Shown: positions 25,187 through 33,461 of the stretch, in pieces | Layout of the letters: the number at the start of each line of letters is the position of its first letter | How positions within the stretch are numbered: the stretch's first letter is position 1 | Source of the DNA: VFKU01 sp038916785 | GTDB lineage: Bacteria > Hydrogenedentota > Hydrogenedentia > Hydrogenedentales > GCA-2746185 | Direction of reading: 5' to 3' | Length of the DNA stretch: 64,000 nucleotides | Assembly: GCA_038916785.1 (NCBI GenBank) | Contig: JBCLBO010000004.1 | Span: 16,269-80,268, forward strand | The notes under the pieces: model-generated | Seen by the model: the letters and a program-made list of their open reading frames with translations, nothing else | The model's database searches: none | Told to the model about the DNA's origin: nothing | Translations under genes and position numbers: made by a program

Positions 25187-25720
25187 GTGGGACAGCCCTC
25201 GGCGGTTATGCGCTCATCGTAATGGGAATTGCGGGCAGAGTCGAGCGGATTCATGCTGGATGGCAGCTTGGCGACAGGGACTGGGAGTTTCCGGTTTGCC
25301 GACGGGGAGATTCTTCGCTATCACCGCTAAGAAAACGCGTCCGCCATCGTCATTCAGAATTCCGAACCCGCTACGGCCTGAAAGCTCGTCTCATAGGTGG
25401 GCGCCCGCGGAATCCCGTTGTGTCCGCAGACTCGGGCGGCCACAGGGGGCCGCCCCTACGGCTCTTCGTGATTTATCGTTTTCCAGAATAAACAATCCAC
25501 AGGTCGTAGGGGCGGGGCCCTGTCCCCGCCCTGCCTTCGGAGCGGCGACTTCGGTACGCACAGGGCGGCCACAGGGGGCCGCCCCTACGGCATCTATCGT
25601 TTTCCAGAACAAACGATCCACAGGTCGTAGGGGCGGGGCCCTGTCCCCGCCCTGCCTTCGGAGCGACGACTGCGGTACACATCGGGCGGCCACGGGGGGC
25701 CGCCCCTACAGTTTGAAAAG
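25187..25720. other. Intergenic region dominated by a tandem repeat
   Basis: The first 240 bp show no gene I trust; a short open stretch (FADGEILRYHR near 25290) may be a decayed coding fragment. From about 25430 the DNA is the 121-bp tandem repeat listed separately. Confidence 0.5.
25434..25711. repeat. About 2.3 tandem copies of a 121-bp unit
   Basis: Each unit has gggcggccacagggggccgc, then a linker with tcgttttccaga and caatccacag or cgatccacag, then ggtcgtaggggcggggccct and gccttcggagcg. The start of ggtcgtagg at 25502 recurs at 25623, a 121-bp period. A partial third copy (gggcggccacggggggccgc) ends near 25711. Both GC-rich blocks are palindromic. The second block is the same family as 21392-21482. 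Confidence 0.9.
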
Positions 25721-26644
25721 TCAGCGCGCCTTTTCGAGCTGGCGGCCGAAGATGCGGTAGGGCTTGGGCATGCTTTTCGCCTTGAGCAGCGTGCGCATAG
25801 CTTCGCCGAAGACCAGGTCGGCCGCCGTCGCCGCGCCATTCTGGAAGCTGACCACGCCCACGCTGACGCTCGCCTTCGTCGGGAAGCCGGGGTCGGAGAA
25901 CACCGTCGCATCGATGTCGTTCATGACTTTCTCGCCGTACTTCATGGCGTTCGCAAGTTCGGTGTGGGGGAGCAACGCGACAAAAAGGGTGCCGTCGTAG
26001 CGCGCGAGCACGTCGTAGGAGCGCGTGTAGCTGCGGATGGCCATGGCAACCTCAGCGAGCAGGTCGTTCAACTCCGCCGCGCCGCATTTCTCGTTCATCG
26101 CCTGGACGCCGTCCACGTCCACGATGACGCACGAGACGGGGTAGTTGTAGCGGTGGGCCTTGTCGACCTCCTCTTGCAGACGCTCCATCAGGAACCGGCG
26201 GTTCCGCAGGCCGGTGGTCTGGTCCGTGTAGCCGGAGTCCTCGTTCGCGTCGGCGCCCGGCGCGGCGCCCTTCATCCGCAGGGCCGATTCGACCCGGAGC
26301 ATGAGCATGGGGAGGTTGAAAGGCTTCGTGACGTAATCCACGGCCCCCAGCGCGAAGCCGATTTCGTGGTCCTCGGGCTCGGTCCGGCCCGTGACGAAAA
26401 TGACCACGATGTCCTTGGTGGCGGGATTGGCCTTCAGCCGCCGGCAGACCTCGTAACCGTCCATGCCGGGCATCGACACGTCCAGCAGGACCAGGTCAAT
26501 GCCCCCCTTGGCGCACAGATCCAGCGCCTCCTGGCCGCCACCGGCCGGAACCGCCTCGATCCCCGTCGCTTTCAACCCCTCGCAGATGACTTCCGCGAGC
26601 GCCGCCTCATCGTCAACTACGCAAACTCGGATTTTCTCGGCCAT
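25721..26644 (-). CDS. Response regulator with degenerate GGDEF domain
   Basis: 307 aa. Residues 1-125 are a receiver domain with the acidic pair in VCVVDDE, phospho-acceptor Asp in LVLLDVSMPGMDGYEV and the Lys in YVTKPF. Residues 145-300 are a diguanylate-cyclase fold (DQTTGLRNRRFLMERLQEEV; VSCVIVDVDGVQAMNEKCG), but the signature GGDEF is replaced: LARYDGTLFVALLP, that is DGTLF. The metal-binding and base residues are lost, so c-di-GMP synthesis is unlikely. It may act as a phosphorylation-dependent binding or dimerisation protein. No histidine kinase gene is adjacent. Confidence 0.9.
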   Translation of the reverse strand: MAEKIRVCVVDDEAALAEVICEGLKATGIEAVPAGGGQEALDLCAKGGIDLVLLDVSMPGMDGYEVCRRLKANPATKDIVVIFVTGRTEPEDHEIGFALGAVDYVTKPFNLPMLMLRVESALRMKGAAPGADANEDSGYTDQTTGLRNRRFLMERLQEEVDKAHRYNYPVSCVIVDVDGVQAMNEKCGAAELNDLLAEVAMAIRSYTRSYDVLARYDGTLFVALLPHTELANAMKYGEKVMNDIDATVFSDPGFPTKASVSVGVVSFQNGAATAADLVFGEAMRTLLKAKSMPKPYRIFGRQLEKAR

Positions 26645-27018
26645 GTTAAAAACGGGAGCCCCCTTCGGTCAATGAGTCGCCCCCAAGTACAACTTCCCCG
26701 ATACCATTGTACCCTACGTTTTTGGATTTAGGCAAAGGGCCTTCGGGCGCGCCCCGTCAAAGAGGCATCACGGCTGGACGGAACAGACGTGAAACACCAG
26801 AGACTAGAAGCTATCCCAAAACCACCTTTTGTTGTCATTCTGAACGAAGTGAAGAATCTCGCTCTTCAACTCTGCTGGGAAACATCGCTCATTCTTGCAA
26901 TACATCAGTAGAATTCCGCCCATCGCTCAGAGGTTTTGGGATAGCTTCTAGCAATTCACTTCACCTTCTGCAACCCCACCGTTCAATTTCGTCGTAATTT
27001 TAAGGTGCGAAAGGACGA
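26645..27018. other. Intergenic region carrying a MITE-like element
   Basis: Besides the 148-bp inverted-repeat element there is only AT-richer DNA with no gene. The first 60 bp upstream of the response regulator hold its promoter, which I cannot pinpoint. Confidence 0.5.
26804..26951. mobile_element. MITE-like element, 148 bp, perfect 20-bp terminal inverted repeats
   Basis: Left end ctagaagctatcccaaaacc (26804-26823) and right end (26932-26951) are exact reverse complements. The interior has no ORF and contains tgtcattctgaacgaagtga, also found with one difference near 60864. No clear target-site duplication is visible. The size, perfect ends and lack of coding capacity fit a miniature inverted-repeat element moved in trans. 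Confidence 0.75.
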
Positions 27019-27783
27019 TCACCAGAAGCAGCTAGACGATCTTGACTCTTTCAGAGCCTTCTCCCAAAGCGAAATCTCACTATCGAGCGATCGAGCCGAT
27101 TTAATCATTTCAAGATAGGCCTCGGTAAAGAATTCGAGGTCGTCGGGCGGAATTATGTAATGCGGGTAGCGTTTGCCATCGGGATTTGATAGGTCTGAAT
27201 TTGCCCAATTATGAATGTCTGCGTTATCCAAGAGACTGAATCCTCGATTCTCCGGATATGCTCGTAATTTTGTCAACAGATCAGGTGGCAGTAAACTCCT
27301 GTAGAAGTCTAGTCGAGACCCGTAGGCGCCAAGGCGCTCCCTCGTGATTCCTTGGATAAGCTTGTTCATCGGGTCAGTTACGCCGACGAAGTTCACGTCG
27401 TTCACTGGTTTCGAGATATCCGTAGAGCTCAAACAGTTCAAGAACAGTGGATCCTCAAGATCGCTCAACAAATCAAAACTAAGGACGCCTAAACAATCGC
27501 GATAGATTATGTCCAGTCCATCCAGCGTTCTCGTCAACGCATTTCGTATGATTTCCGCTGCGTCTATTTTTTGTTTTTGAACTTCCTGCTCGGCGGCCGC
27601 GATTTTTTCACACTGCCTATGCGCGGACAGGCTGGACACCGCCAGAACGGCGAATCCAAGTAGAATTGCGGCCCATCCAAGCGGAAGAATTTTTCGAAAG
27701 CCTCGGGCGGTCTCGTCGTGAGTCTTACCGAAGACTCCGACAACAACGGACAGAAATGCGACGACATTCAGAAAATAAGTCAT
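27019..27783 (-). CDS. Hypothetical membrane protein, low-GC orphan
   Basis: 254 aa. Two transmembrane helices lie at about residues 3-20 and 33-53 (LGWAAILLGFAVLAVSSL), followed by a coiled-coil-like stretch (AAAEQEVQKQKIDAAEII) and a soluble domain of about 190 residues without a motif I recognise. Base composition is clearly more AT-rich than all neighbours and the codon choice differs (many A/T third positions), which suggests recent acquisition. It sits between a MITE-like element and a TPR gene. No partner gene suggests a function. Confidence 0.65.
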   Translation of the reverse strand: MTYFLNVVAFLSVVVGVFGKTHDETARGFRKILPLGWAAILLGFAVLAVSSLSAHRQCEKIAAAEQEVQKQKIDAAEIIRNALTRTLDGLDIIYRDCLGVLSFDLLSDLEDPLFLNCLSSTDISKPVNDVNFVGVTDPMNKLIQGITRERLGAYGSRLDFYRSLLPPDLLTKLRAYPENRGFSLLDNADIHNWANSDLSNPDGKRYPHYIIPPDDLEFFTEAYLEMIKSARSLDSEISLWEKALKESRSSSCFW

Positions 27784-27939
27784 GCTGACGATCTCCCTGA
27801 GAGCCCATCAAACTTGTCGTATATTGTCAATACTGTTCATACATGAAAGGAGGCACGGGCACCGCTCGCAAAATCGACTGGTCCTCTGCGGCGCACTCGT
27901 GGTCCGAAGAACCGACCAGCGCAGTATACGGATGGAGAC

Positions 27940-28680
27940 TCACATGCGTGTACTTGAAGGGTCAGCGGCAGGTGTCGGCGACGTGCTTGCGCTGGTCCGC
28001 CGGAGTCTTTCTAATTTCCGCGTGACCAACTCCGCCCTGGGCGAGTCCCCGTAGCGGTCGAGGTAGGCCTGCAGCGTCCGGGCGGCGTCGTCCATCCGGG
28101 CGAGGCGTTCGCGGTAGATATCCGAGAGGCGGTTCGTGGCGAGTAGCGCGCGTTCGGGGTTTACCGATTGGTGCAGGCCGCGCTCGAAGGACGCGGCGGC
28201 GTCTTCAAAGCGTTGCAACTCGATGAGGACGTGTCCCACGCGGAAGGCGGTCTCGCTGTCTTTGGGGAAGATGCGCGCCATCACCATGTATTCGCGGAGC
28301 GCGCCTTCGTAGTCGCCGCGGGTTTCGAGGCCCTCGGCGAGGTTGAAGTTCGGCTCGTCGTTGCGGTGCTCGTGGGGCGGGTGCATGAGATTGACGATTT
28401 CCTGCGAGACGACCGACACAAGCGTGGGGCCATAGAGCGCGGTGGACGCGGCGGCCAGCGAGAGCGCGGTGAAGGCGTAGTCGGCGCTGACCTCGCCCAT
28501 CCACACGCGGATCAGCATGAGCTGGATCGTCAGAAACGCGACGACGCCGAGCAGCGAATAGACCTCGACGCGCATGGGAATTTCGCGGTGCAGCATATAG
28601 CGCTCGCGGAGCACGTGCACGCCCCAACCGAAGAAGGGGAGCATGAGCAGCACCGAGATGGCGAATACGACGATTGCCAT
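27940..28680 (-). CDS. TPR-containing inner-membrane protein
   Basis: 246 aa. Two transmembrane segments (about residues 1-20 and 39-60, VYSLLGVVAFLTIQLMLIRV), a third weaker hydrophobic stretch (about 68-90), then tetratricopeptide repeats: FNLAEGLETRGDYEGALREY, FRVGHVLIELQRFEDAAASF and a third ending LDRYGDSPRAE. The C-terminus is a short Ser/Thr/Pro tail. Such anchored TPR proteins usually organise envelope complexes; partner unknown. Confidence 0.7.
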   Translation of the reverse strand: MAIVVFAISVLLMLPFFGWGVHVLRERYMLHREIPMRVEVYSLLGVVAFLTIQLMLIRVWMGEVSADYAFTALSLAAASTALYGPTLVSVVSQEIVNLMHPPHEHRNDEPNFNLAEGLETRGDYEGALREYMVMARIFPKDSETAFRVGHVLIELQRFEDAAASFERGLHQSVNPERALLATNRLSDIYRERLARMDDAARTLQAYLDRYGDSPRAELVTRKLERLRRTSASTSPTPAADPSSTRM

Positions 28681-28953
28681 GATTAGATGGGCACCTTAGG
28701 CAGTGCCTGCGTCCCCCCCGCGGGCCGTAGAGTAGTCCGCGCCGTGCGCGATTTTCCACTTTATAGTCATTATGCCCTACATTCCCGATTTCCTACCTAA
28801 GCCTCAGGCCACCAGCCGCTTGGCGATTTTGACTTCCGCGCCGATCGGCACGTATGATCGCCAGTGCTGAGGTGCTTTCCGGCGCTGGCGCGCGGGCCTG
28901 ACCATGGACCGTTCCGCCCAGCCCGCAGGCTGCTTGCGGAGGCTGCTCGCTGC

Positions 28954-30267
28954 ATGAAGGTCACCGTCATCGGGGGCGCCAGTTCCTATTCGCCGGAGTT
29001 GGTGGATGGCTTGCTGTCGCGCACCCACGCCCTTCCTCTTGAACGCCTCACGCTCATGGATATCGACGCCGCCAGGCTCGAGAGTGTCGCCGGATTCTGC
29101 CGGCGCATGGCCCAACAACTCGGCCACCCTGTACATATAGAGACTTCTGTTGCACTCGAACCCGCACTGGAAGGCGCGGATTTTGTTGTGACGCAGATTC
29201 GCGTAGGGGGGATGGCCGCGCGCATCTCCGACGAGAAACTCGGCCGCCGCCACAGCATCCTCGGGCAAGAGACTACCGGCGTCGGCGGCTTCGCGTGCGC
29301 GCTGCGCACGATCCCGCGGATTGTCGCCGTCGCCCAGGCGATGGAAGAGATTTGCCCCGAGGCCTTCCTGCTCAATTTCACGAATCCCTCCGGCATTGTG
29401 ACGGAGGCGGTGGTGAAGCATTCGAGCGTACGCGTCGCGGGCCTGTGCAATATCCCGATCGGCATGGAGATGGACGTCGCCAAGCACCTCGGCTGCGCGC
29501 ATGCGGACGTCGAACTCGACTACGTGGGGCTGAACCACCTCTCGTGGGTCTACGGCGTGCGTATCGCCGGCCGCGACCGCACGGAAGACGCGCTCGACGC
29601 GCTGATCGCGCACGCGGCGGACGAGTGGGACCCCGGCCCGATTTGCGACGCGATGGTCCGCGCGATGCGCAGCCTCGGGATGTACTGCAATCCGTATTTG
29701 CAGTATTTCTACGCGCCCGAAGCGACCCTCGCGCGGCAGGCGGCGCAGGCCACGACCCGCGGCGAAGACGTGCAGGGGATCGAGGATGCGCTCTTCGCTA
29801 TTTACGCGGACCCCGCCGCGAACCAAAAACCCGAAATGCTCTCCAAGCGCGGCGGCGCACACTACTCGACGGCCGCGCTCGCGGTCATGCAGGCGGTATG
29901 GAACGATACCGGCGCGCGTCTGATACTCTGCGCGCGCAACAATGGCGCGGTGCCCGAGTTCGACGGCGACGCCGTGCTCGAATTGCCCGCGCGCGTGGGC
30001 CGAGACGGCGTCGAGGCGCTGGCGCAACACGCGCCGCCGCACGCGATCCGCGGCCTCATGCAGGCGGTGAAATCCTATGAGTCGCTCACGGTCGATGCGG
30101 CGCTGACCGGGGACCGCGACGCGGCGATGCAGGCGATGATGGCGAACCCGCTGTTCCCGGGCGTGACGGAATCGGCGGCGTTGTTGGATGAACTGTTGGC
30201 GACTAACGAGCCGCACCTGCGGGGTACCTTCTTTCCCGCAGCGGCAGGAGTGGGAAATGATATCTGA
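28954..30267 (+). CDS. Glycoside hydrolase family 4 (6-phospho-beta-glucosidase type)
   Basis: 437 aa from ATG 28954. GH4 enzymes use NAD and a divalent metal to cleave glycosides by an oxidation-elimination mechanism. The start KVTVIGGASSYSPELVDG is the NAD-binding signature with the GH4-specific PEL; QIRVGGMAARISDEKL and GQETTGVGGFACALRTIP follow. NFTNPSGIVTEAV precedes the metal-ligand Cys in GLCNIPIG and the His in GLNHLSW. The RVGG.xAR.xDE block favours the 6-phospho-beta-glucosidase branch. The 3' end overlaps purC by 11 bp, placing a sugar hydrolase at the head of a purine operon; no PTS genes are visible here. Confidence 0.9.
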   Translation: MKVTVIGGASSYSPELVDGLLSRTHALPLERLTLMDIDAARLESVAGFCRRMAQQLGHPVHIETSVALEPALEGADFVVTQIRVGGMAARISDEKLGRRHSILGQETTGVGGFACALRTIPRIVAVAQAMEEICPEAFLLNFTNPSGIVTEAVVKHSSVRVAGLCNIPIGMEMDVAKHLGCAHADVELDYVGLNHLSWVYGVRIAGRDRTEDALDALIAHAADEWDPGPICDAMVRAMRSLGMYCNPYLQYFYAPEATLARQAAQATTRGEDVQGIEDALFAIYADPAANQKPEMLSKRGGAHYSTAALAVMQAVWNDTGARLILCARNNGAVPEFDGDAVLELPARVGRDGVEALAQHAPPHAIRGLMQAVKSYESLTVDAALTGDRDAAMQAMMANPLFPGVTESAALLDELLATNEPHLRGTFFPAAAGVGNDI

Positions 30268-31150
30268 GGCTTTGCTGCAGACGAATTTGCCAGACCGCAA
30301 ACCGCACTCGCGCGGCAAAGTGCGCGACATCTATGACCTCGGAGACGAGTTGATCATCGTCGCCACCGATCGCATCTCCGCCTTCGATTGGGTGGACCCG
30401 GTTGGCATTCCCGACAAGGGAAAAATTCTCACGAAGATGTCCGTGTTTTGGTTCGAGATGATGCAGGAAATTGTCCCGAACCACCTCATCTCGATCGATC
30501 TGGCGGACATGCCCGAGGATTTCCAGCGGCACGCCCAACAATTCGACGGCCGCAGCATGCTGGTGAAGAAGTGCGAGATGCTGCCGATCGAGTTCGTCGT
30601 GCGCGGCTACCTCGCCGGCAGCGGCTGGAAGGAATACAAGCAGAAAGGGACTGTCTGCGACATGAAGCTCCCCGCCGGCCTTGTCGAGTCGAGCCGCCTC
30701 GATCAGCCGCTCTACACCCCCGCGACGAAGGCGACCGACGGCCACGACATCAACATCAGCCCCGAAGAGGCGGGCAACATCATCGGCAAGGAGATGAACC
30801 GCAAAGCCTCGGACGCCGCCATCCGCGTGTACCAGCGCGCGCGCGACTACGCGGCCACGCGCGGCATCATCTTGTGCGACACGAAGTTCGAGTTCGGCAC
30901 GATTGGCGGACAACTGGTCCTCGCGGACGAAGTACTCACGCCGGATTCGTCACGCTTCTGGCCGGCGGACCAATACTCGCCGGGCCGCGGGCAGCCGAGC
31001 TTCGACAAGCAATTCGTGCGCGACTGGCTCGAGGCGCAGGACTGGGACAAGAATTCCCCGCCGCCGCCCCTGCCGGACGACGTGGTGATGAAGACGCGGG
31101 AAAAATATGTTGAGGCGTATCGTCTGTTAACGGGGGGAGGCGAGTTCTGA
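30257..31150 (+). CDS. purC: SAICAR synthetase
   Basis: 297 aa, from an ATG preceded by GGCAGGAG. It catalyses the ATP-dependent joining of aspartate to CAIR in purine synthesis. Motifs: RGKVRDIYDLGDELIIVATD at the N-terminus, DRISAFDW, LPIEFVVRGYLAGSGWKEY near residue 110, and LCDTKFEFG near 203. Size corresponds to the longer stand-alone PurC form (about 290-310). It overlaps the GH4 gene by 11 bp and purF by one base (TGATG). Confidence 0.97.
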   Translation: MISEALLQTNLPDRKPHSRGKVRDIYDLGDELIIVATDRISAFDWVDPVGIPDKGKILTKMSVFWFEMMQEIVPNHLISIDLADMPEDFQRHAQQFDGRSMLVKKCEMLPIEFVVRGYLAGSGWKEYKQKGTVCDMKLPAGLVESSRLDQPLYTPATKATDGHDINISPEEAGNIIGKEMNRKASDAAIRVYQRARDYAATRGIILCDTKFEFGTIGGQLVLADEVLTPDSSRFWPADQYSPGRGQPSFDKQFVRDWLEAQDWDKNSPPPPLPDDVVMKTREKYVEAYRLLTGGGEF

Positions 31151-32679
31151 TGTCGGGCGGACCATCGAGCTACTTCACGCAACTCGGCGATCGGCTGCGA
31201 CGTCATCCCAACCTGCACGGCCGGGACCTCGGCGACGACCATATGAAAGACGAGTGCGGCGTGTTCGCCATCGTCGGTCACGACGAGGCCGCGACGCTGA
31301 CCTACCTCGGGCTCTACGCCTTGCAGCACCGCGGGCAAGAGGGCGCGGGCATTGTCGTGAGCAACAAGGGCCAACTGAACGCGCACCGCGGCGTCGGGCT
31401 GGTGTCCGATGTGTTCCCGCGGCACAAGCTGAACCGCCTGCGCGGCGACATCGCGATCGGGCACGTGCGCTACTCGACCTTCGGCAGCAGCGAGCTGAAA
31501 AATGTGCAGCCGCTTCCGGTGGACTACGCGCGCGGCTCGATGGCGCTCGGGCACAACGGCAACCTCGTCAACGCAGACTTCCTGCGCGCCGAACTCGAGG
31601 CGCAAGGCGCCATCTTCCAGTCCACCACCGACAGCGAAGTCATCATTCAGCTCATCGCGCGCTCGCGCGAGACAAAGTACATGGACACCGTGATCGACGC
31701 GCTGCGCAAGGTCGTGGGCGCGTACACCATCGTCACAACGAACGGCGACTGCGTGGTCGCCGCGCGCGACCCGCTCGGGTTCAGGCCGCTGTGGCTGGGG
31801 CGCGTGGCCGATGCCTATGTGCTCGCGAGCGAGACCTGCGCCCTCGATATCATCGACGCCGACTGGGTGCGCGAGATCGCGCCGGGCGAGGTGCTGTGCA
31901 TCACGCGCGACGGCGTCGAGACGTGCAAGCCCTTCGAGAAGGTCGTGCCCAAACAGTGCGTCTTCGAGTACGTCTATGTCGCGCGGCCGGACAGTTTCAT
32001 CTTCGGGCACAGCGTGGATGAGGTGCGCAAGCGCCTCGGCGCGAATCTGGTCAAGGTCGCGCCCGTCGAGGCGGACATCGTCATGGCCGTGCCGGACTCG
32101 TCCAACCCCGCCGCGCTGGGCTATGCGCACGCCTCCGGTATTCCCTTCGACATGGGCTTCATCCGAAATCACTACGTCGGCCGCACTTTCATCGAACCCG
32201 ACCAGAAAATCCGGGACTTCGGCGTGAAGGTGAAACTCAACCCCTCCCGCACGGCGATCGAGGGCAAGCGCATCGTGCTCATCGACGACAGCATCGTGCG
32301 CGGAACGACCGCAAAGAAGATCATCAAAATGCTGCGGCGCTGCCGCGCAAAAGAAATCCATTTCCGGATTAGCTGCCCGCCCATCATCGGCTCGTGCTAC
32401 TACGGCATCGACACGCCGAACCGCGAGCGCCTCATCTCGTACAACAAGACGGTCGAAGAGGTACGGAAATTTCTCGACGTCGATTCGCTCGCATTTCAGA
32501 CCATCGACGGACTGCTCGAAGCCACCGGCTCCGCGCGCGACCATTTCTGCCTGGCGTGCTTTACGACCAACTACCCGACGCCGACCCCGCGCGACTTCGA
32601 TCCGGGCGTGATACGACAGCGGATGGTGGACACCAGCACCTATACCTATGAGATGAGCGGCTTCCCGCCGGAAACGTAG
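31150..32679 (+). CDS. purF: Amidophosphoribosyltransferase
   Basis: 509 aa; catalyses the first committed step of purine synthesis. The N-terminal Ntn glutaminase domain starts with the nucleophile Cys36 in DECGVFAIVGHDE, after a 35-residue leader that would be removed as a propeptide. YALQHRGQEGAGIVV and IGHVRYSTFGSSE follow. The PRTase domain has the PRPP loop in VLIDDSIVRGTTAKKII. Cys residues in SCPPIIGSCYYG and the ending FCLACFTTNYPTP match the [4Fe-4S]-containing B. subtilis-type enzyme. The ATG at 31243 (MKDECGVF) is an alternative start. One-base overlap with purC. Confidence 0.96.
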   Translation: MSGGPSSYFTQLGDRLRRHPNLHGRDLGDDHMKDECGVFAIVGHDEAATLTYLGLYALQHRGQEGAGIVVSNKGQLNAHRGVGLVSDVFPRHKLNRLRGDIAIGHVRYSTFGSSELKNVQPLPVDYARGSMALGHNGNLVNADFLRAELEAQGAIFQSTTDSEVIIQLIARSRETKYMDTVIDALRKVVGAYTIVTTNGDCVVAARDPLGFRPLWLGRVADAYVLASETCALDIIDADWVREIAPGEVLCITRDGVETCKPFEKVVPKQCVFEYVYVARPDSFIFGHSVDEVRKRLGANLVKVAPVEADIVMAVPDSSNPAALGYAHASGIPFDMGFIRNHYVGRTFIEPDQKIRDFGVKVKLNPSRTAIEGKRIVLIDDSIVRGTTAKKIIKMLRRCRAKEIHFRISCPPIIGSCYYGIDTPNRERLISYNKTVEEVRKFLDVDSLAFQTIDGLLEATGSARDHFCLACFTTNYPTPTPRDFDPGVIRQRMVDTSTYTYEMSGFPPET

Positions 32680-32899
32680 GTCTGGGGGAAAAGCCCAGGC
32701 TTTGTAGCATGGGCGGGCCGCCTACGGGGGTGCCGAAGGCCGCCGAATTTTCGAGAATACTGCTAAATTATCGTAATCCGGATCGCCGTGCGCATTAGTA
32801 TCCGTACTTTACGTGGAACTTTACCCACAACTCGGCGGTTTCATGTAATGTAGTGGTCAAGGCGGTGGCATCCGGGCCGTCGCCACAGCAAGGCTGCGC
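32680..32899. other. Intergenic region with a weak stem-loop and a diverged repeat
   Basis: Just after purF, ctgggggaaaagcccag can form a 5-bp stem followed by a short T run, a weak terminator candidate. The segment near 32702-32731 (gtagcatgggcgggccgcc) is a diverged copy of the repeat at 13936 and 47959. No gene is seen before 32900. Confidence 0.4.
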
Positions 32900-33103
32900 A
32901 TGAGCGGAATGTTCACTACCGAGAGCACGAGTCAGTTGATGCGGCGCGGCCGCGTCAAGACCTCGAACCGTCTCTATAAATTCTGGCTCTCGACAGTCCG
33001 CGGCTGGATAATCGAAAAACGCGTGCAGACCCCCCAAGGCTACTCCTTCGGCCGCCTCACCTACAAAACCAGTTGGGTCCTCAAGCCGAAGAATCTGGAC
33101 TGA
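32900..33103 (+). CDS. Small hypothetical basic protein
   Basis: 67 aa, Arg/Lys/Trp-rich (KFWLSTVRGWIIEKRVQ; RLTYKTSWVLKPK). I do not recognise the family. Third codon positions are strongly G/C, as in the neighbouring genes, which argues for coding. AAGG lies 8-11 bases upstream of the ATG. It lies about 100 bp before the toxin-antitoxin pair; a link is possible but unsupported. Confidence 0.45.
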   Translation: MSGMFTTESTSQLMRRGRVKTSNRLYKFWLSTVRGWIIEKRVQTPQGYSFGRLTYKTSWVLKPKNLD

Positions 33104-33178
33104 GGGTAAGCGGGCAGAAGGGTGCGCATGGTCGCGCGCGGCTCTGAGCACCTTGGTTCTTTGCGTATTCCGGTAGGG

Positions 33179-33184
33179 TATACT
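33179..33184 (+). promoter_or_regulatory. Candidate -10 box of the toxin-antitoxin operon
   Basis: TATACT lies 22 bases before the antitoxin ATG, with GGCGGAGAG as ribosome site between. A -35 such as TTCTTT 16 bases upstream is weak, so the call is tentative. Confidence 0.35.
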
Positions 33185-33206
33185 CACGCAGGGCGGAGAG
33201 CGTTCC

Positions 33207-33461
33207 ATGGCCGCCAATTCCCGAGTCGAAATCAATCCAAAAATCATGCTGGGGAAACCAGTGATCCGCGGCATACGCATCACGGTGGAGCTCGTGTTGC
33301 GCAAGCTCTCCGAGGGCGCGACCGAAGCGGATATTATCGACATGTATCCGCACCTGATTCCAGACGACATTCGGGCTGCGATTTCGTACGGCGCCGATTC
33401 CGTCTCTCACGAAGAGACCATTTTTTTCGATGATTCCGGCGCTCGAACGTCGAGCGGCTGA
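33207..33461 (+). CDS. DUF433 family antitoxin
   Basis: 84 aa. The core INPKIMLGKPVIRGIRITVEL and TEADIIDMYPHLIPDDIRAAI is the DUF433 winged-helix signature (GKPVIRGTRI type). Such proteins are the antitoxin partners of PIN-like DUF5615 toxins. The gene has GGCGGAG upstream of the ATG and ends directly at the next start: its TGA (33459-33461) abuts the ATG of the toxin gene, so translation is coupled. Confidence 0.9.
   Translation: MAANSRVEINPKIMLGKPVIRGIRITVELVLRKLSEGATEADIIDMYPHLIPDDIRAAISYGADSVSHEETIFFDDSGARTSSG

Noticed and set aside
25434..25711. 121-bp repeat considered as CRISPR or as a coding repeat
   Set aside because: There are no unique spacers, the linkers are conserved, and the reading frames through it lack starts and have typical repeat-derived sequences.
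27843..28025. 60-codon plus-strand frame with an ATG at 27843
   Set aside because: No family, no consistent third-position bias and no ribosome site ahead of its ATG (the nearby GGAGG lies inside the frame). Its 3' part overlaps the TPR gene on the other strand.
28681..28953. Possible tail of a minus-strand gene near 28804 (ending VKIAKRLVA)
   Set aside because: Only a handful of residues look protein-like; upstream the frame runs antisense through the GH4 gene and has no start of its own.
30150..30257. Purine riboswitch upstream of purC
   Set aside because: purC starts inside the GH4 gene. There is no leader in which such an element could sit, and no characteristic fold upstream of the GH4 gene was noticed.
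30847..32544. Long minus-strand open frame (565 codons) opposite purF and the end of purC
   Set aside because: It is exactly antisense to conserved, motif-complete genes. Its translation is Arg/Asp/Val-rich with no domains, as expected for the opposite strand of GC-rich coding DNA.
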